Position numbers and translations under genes: made by a program. The notes beneath the pieces are model-generated. The model had not been told where the DNA came from. It ran no database searches and saw only the letters and a program-made list of their open reading frames with translations. DNA of 62,496 bases from Chromatium okenii (GTDB lineage Bacteria > Pseudomonadota > Gammaproteobacteria > Chromatiales > Chromatiaceae): the NCBI RefSeq assembly GCF_016583745.1, contig NZ_NRRQ01000016.1, forward strand, positions 1 through 62,496, read 5' to 3'. Each line of letters begins with the position of its first letter. The first letter of the stretch is position 1. Of the stretch, positions 59,801 through 62,496 are shown one piece after another.

Positions 59801-62078
59801 TACGCCTTGCGCACGTCATCTCGAAAGATAACGTTTCAATCCTTGTTGTAATGGATTTAGCGTTGCAACCTCGGCGCTGTATTCAACAGTCCATCCTCGC
59901 GCCCCGTTTCAATCCTTGTTGTAATGGATTTAGCGTTGCAACCGCCGATGGAACACGTCCATCCGCGATGCTCTAAAATGGTTTCAATCCTTGTTGTAAT
60001 GGATTTAGCGTTGCAACTTTTTGATAGTGCGCCCCGCCCCGGATTAGCGCAGGTTTCAATCCTTGTTGTAATGGATTTAGCGTTGCAACCCGCAGCCCAA
60101 TATCTTTTCCGTCTGGTTCATATTGCGTTTCAATCCTTGTTGTAATGGATTTAGCGTTGCAACAATCATGTCAATGCTCAAACAGAAAAAGTAACGAAAG
60201 TTTCAATCCTTGTTGTAATGGATTTAGCGTTGCAACACGGAGATTGAAATTGCCTGCCGCACAGATTGAAAAGTTTCAATCCTTGTTGTAATGGATTTAG
60301 CGTTGCAACGATACGCTTACTTGCGATGGACGCTGCCGCGTTGCTGGTTTCAATCCTTGTTGTAATGGATTTAGCGTTGCAACCTATCGTATTGCCCATT
60401 GGGCATTTCACCTTGATGGGGTTTCAATCCTTGTTGTAATGGATTTAGCGTTGCAACGGCGTCAAGCCGCTTTAATGCGTTATTGATACGTTCGTTTCAA
60501 TCCTTGTTGTAATGGATTTAGCGTTGCAACACCGCGCTAGTCTCACTTGGACATCCGCGCTAATTAGAGTTTCAATCCTTGTTGTAATGGATTTAGCGTT
60601 GCAACCTGCCGCACTTGATCGCCACACGGCGCAGACTGCGTTTCAATCCTTGTTGTAATGGATTTAGCGTTGCAACTCTGCTAAAGAGAAAGAAGGTCGG
60701 TGGCGCGTGACGTCGTTTCAATCCTTGTTGTAATGGATTTAGCGTTGCAACGAAAAGGTGCTGCATCGTTTTGAGCATCTTCTCAAGTTTCAATCCTTGT
60801 TGTAATGGATTTAGCGTTGCAACGCCTCGCTTGCGCCAGCCGCAGCCGTGCGCTCGGCGTGTTTCAATCCTTGTTGTAATGGATTTAGCGTTGCAACTAT
60901 ACCCCGGCATTGGGAATGCGCTGTTTGACCTATTGTTTCAATCCTTGTTGTAATGGATTTAGCGTTGCAACGGAGTTTCGCATGAAAAAGTTCAACGTTC
61001 TTGTAGAAGTTTCAATCCTTGTTGTAATGGATTTAGCGTTGCAACTTGAGAACTCCAGAGGGAGTATTCAGCATGTTTGATAAGTTTCAATCCTTGTTGT
61101 AATGGATTTAGCGTTGCAACGCATAGACGTTAGCAGTGATAACAGGCGACTGTTATGTTTCAATCCTTGTTGTAATGGATTTAGCGTTGCAACAAACGAT
61201 TGAACCTAACCAACTGGAGAGAACCATGAAGTTTCAATCCTTGTTGTAATGGATTTAGCGTTGCAACCATCGCTTCGGAATCCCCGTTGCCAAAGCATCA
61301 AGCGTTTCAATCCTTGTTGTAATGGATTTAGCGTTGCAACCTTAAAAACTAGGTAGCAAAAAAGCCGTTTATCTCGTTTCAATCCTTGTTGTAATGGATT
61401 TAGCGTTGCAACCAAGGCGCTGGCGGAAATCTGGTCACGGGTGCATAAGTTTCAATCCTTGTTGTAATGGATTTAGCGTTGCAACACCCTTGGGCGCGAC
61501 GCGCAATCGCCGCCATCGTCAAGTTTCAATCCTTGTTGTAATGGATTTAGCGTTGCAACACAACACCGTAGTAAAACGCACTCCATTTACTACTCAATGT
61601 TTCAATCCTTGTTGTAATGGATTTAGCGTTGCAACGTCGCCCGTGTTGAATCAGTTGAAAAGGTCGTCGGATGTTTCAATCCTTGTTGTAATGGATTTAG
61701 CGTTGCAACAACCGCGAAATTATCCACACCCATTTATTGATGTTTGGTTTCAATCCTTGTTGTAATGGATTTAGCGTTGCAACTGCGGTGAAGGACAAGG
61801 AACCTGTGGTCAAGGTCGAGTTTCAATCCTTGTTGTAATGGATTTAGCGTTGCAACGCACCTGATTTTAACGCTGCCGGAACGAATTGAAGAGGTTTCAA
61901 TCCTTGTTGTAATGGATTTAGCGTTGCAACAAAATAGTAAGGGATTGCCGCCCTTACCCGTACCGTCGTTTCAATCCTTGTTGTAATGGATTTAGCGTTG
62001 CAACACTGACTGTCCCGGCGTCACTGCGCGCTGTTTCTGCGGTTTCAATCCTTGTTGTAATGGATTTAGCGTTGCAAC
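56868..62078 (-). CRISPR. Main CRISPR block: 71 repeats, 70 spacers
   Basis: A 37-base repeat, read on the minus strand as GTTGCAACGCTAA...AAGGATTGAAAC, recurs 71 times with spacers of 34-44 bases (mostly 36-38). AATCC and GGATT can form a 5-bp stem, and the 3' end ATTGAAAC is the usual 8-base crRNA tag of type I/III systems. Length and ends resemble 37-base repeats of type I-D and III-B arrays. Only the repeat at 57164 has an internal change (A to G). One spacer is present twice in tandem (58162 and 58237). With the seven repeats further left the array totals 78. No cas gene is in the window. Confidence 0.98.
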
Positions 62079-62166
62079 CTATGAATTAAGGATAAATCGA
62101 AAATTGTTCTCAAGTCAAGCTCAAAATTAAAAAATTATTTCCTTTATTTCCTTTATTTTTCGTGAT
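62079..62166 (-). promoter_or_regulatory. CRISPR leader with likely promoter
   Basis: An AT-rich stretch between mnmA and the newest repeat. On the minus strand TTGACT (62118-62113) and TTTATC (62096-62091) are 16 bases apart, placing transcription start a few bases before the first repeat. Two AAATAAAGG direct repeats lie upstream. This supports leader on the right and transcription leftward. mnmA read-through could also feed the array. Confidence 0.7.
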
Positions 62167-62496
62167 TCAATTTACGATTTTTTCAATCACACCGCCACCC
62201 AAACATTCGTCTCGAAAATAGAACACCACTGATTGCCCCGGCGTCACTGCACGCTGCGGGCACGAAAATTGCACTCGAAATCCACCTTCCGCGGCCTCGA
62301 CCACGCAGTTCTGCAGTGGCTGTCGATGCCGCAGTCGCGCCGCGCACGAAAACGGAAGTGCCGGTGGAGCACCCCCGATCCAATGCACCGGCTCGATCAC
62401 GAGCGCACTCGTCATCAACAGCGGATGATCGTGATTTTGTACTAAAATCAAAGCGTTACGCGCCGCATCCTTCGCCGCCACATACCACGCTCCCTC
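62167..62496 (-). CDS. mnmA: tRNA-specific 2-thiouridylase MnmA, C-terminal part
   Basis: The 3' end of mnmA, open at the right edge of the window. The segment reads WYVAAKDAARNAL, VIEPVHWIGG, QRAVTPGQSVVFY and ECLGGGVIE, the C-terminal beta-barrel of MnmA. The enzyme puts sulfur on U34 of tRNA Lys, Glu and Gln. The catalytic Cys residues lie outside the window. It is the last non-CRISPR gene before the leader and is codirectional with the array. The spacer next to the leader resembles part of this gene. Confidence 0.92.
   Translation of the reverse strand, partial: EGAWYVAAKDAARNALILVQNHDHPLLMTSALVIEPVHWIGGAPPALPFSCAARLRHRQPLQNCVVEAAEGGFRVQFSCPQRAVTPGQSVVFYFRDECLGGGVIEKIVN

Noticed and set aside
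60972-61230. Enrichment of gene-start regions among spacers
   Set aside because: Only about five of 70 main-block spacers contain a ribosome site plus ATG, which is close to what random sampling of compact phage genomes would give. It is kept only as part of the strand-bias note.
52978-62100. Many short open frames on both strands of the array with repeated motifs such as FNPCCNGFSVAT, SILVVMDLALQ or CNAKSITTRIET
   Set aside because: These are translations of the CRISPR repeat and its spacers, not genes.
49792-62496. Search for cas genes next to the array
   Set aside because: No Cas1, Cas2, Cas6, Cas10 or other cas motif was found in any frame. The subtype is therefore inferred only from the repeat.

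Overview
The window looks like chromosome from a Gram-negative gammaproteobacterium. It has a lipid A/KDO pair (lpxK-kdsB), the gammaproteobacterial orders purF-metZ and glyA..nrdR-ribD, a type IV pilus Pil-Chp chemosensory operon, an Lpp-like lipoprotein, ubiC and an LplT-PlsC-Aas fusion. Genus cannot be fixed from the sequence alone. No rRNA or tRNA gene was seen.

Layout. 0.1-8.7 kb: a Pil-Chp chemotaxis operon (pilG-like, pilH, pilI, pilJ, chpA) whose last gene, overlapping chpA by 4 nt, encodes a microbial rhodopsin with the retinal lysine but a Tyr in place of the usual counterion Asp. 8.9-16.7 kb: a DRE-TIM aldolase with citrate synthase, a hibernation-factor-like protein, an NDUFA9-like SDR, an L,D-transpeptidase, a small lipoprotein, a chorismate-lyase-like gene and an S49 peptidase. 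16.8-30.6 kb: the Aas fusion, a periplasmic-sensing diguanylate cyclase, purF, metZ with a translationally coupled TumE/TumA-type toxin-antitoxin pair, a CMD-family protein, and a TPR-OGT-methyltransferase fusion behind a di-heme peroxidase. 30.9-43.0 kb: gpmI, thyA, recQ, a very large hybrid kinase, a lone receiver and an HD-GYP protein. 43.0-49.7 kb: lpxK, kdsB, glyA, a chemoreceptor, nrdR and ribD. 49.8-62.5 kb: an RTX protein, then a long CRISPR array (78 repeats of 37 bp) up to the 3' end of mnmA.

The CRISPR array is the most unusual region. An AT-rich leader with a plausible promoter lies on the right, so the array is read on the minus strand. It is interrupted three times on the old (left) side: once by a 2.5-kb segment carrying a repeat-rich PPC/RTX gene bracketed by inverted repeats, and twice by the same 499-bp promoterless hicA-hicB cassette. 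Each hicAB cassette sits exactly between two CRISPR repeats. The upstream repeat supplies a possible Shine-Dalgarno sequence for hicA, and the downstream repeat supplies the last codons and stop of hicB. The newest spacer resembles a segment of the neighbouring mnmA gene with synonymous differences. No cas genes are in the window.

A second window-wide oddity is a dispersed palindromic repeat built on GTTGTCAGTT/AACTGACAAC. It lies between genes and also in frame inside chpA and the giant hybrid kinase, and it forms the C-terminus of lpxK.

Two working ideas follow. First, twitching motility in this organism may be steered by light through a rhodopsin wired to Pil-Chp. Second, a HicAB toxin-antitoxin may depend on CRISPR transcription and processing for its expression. 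Both are inferences from gene arrangement and residues.
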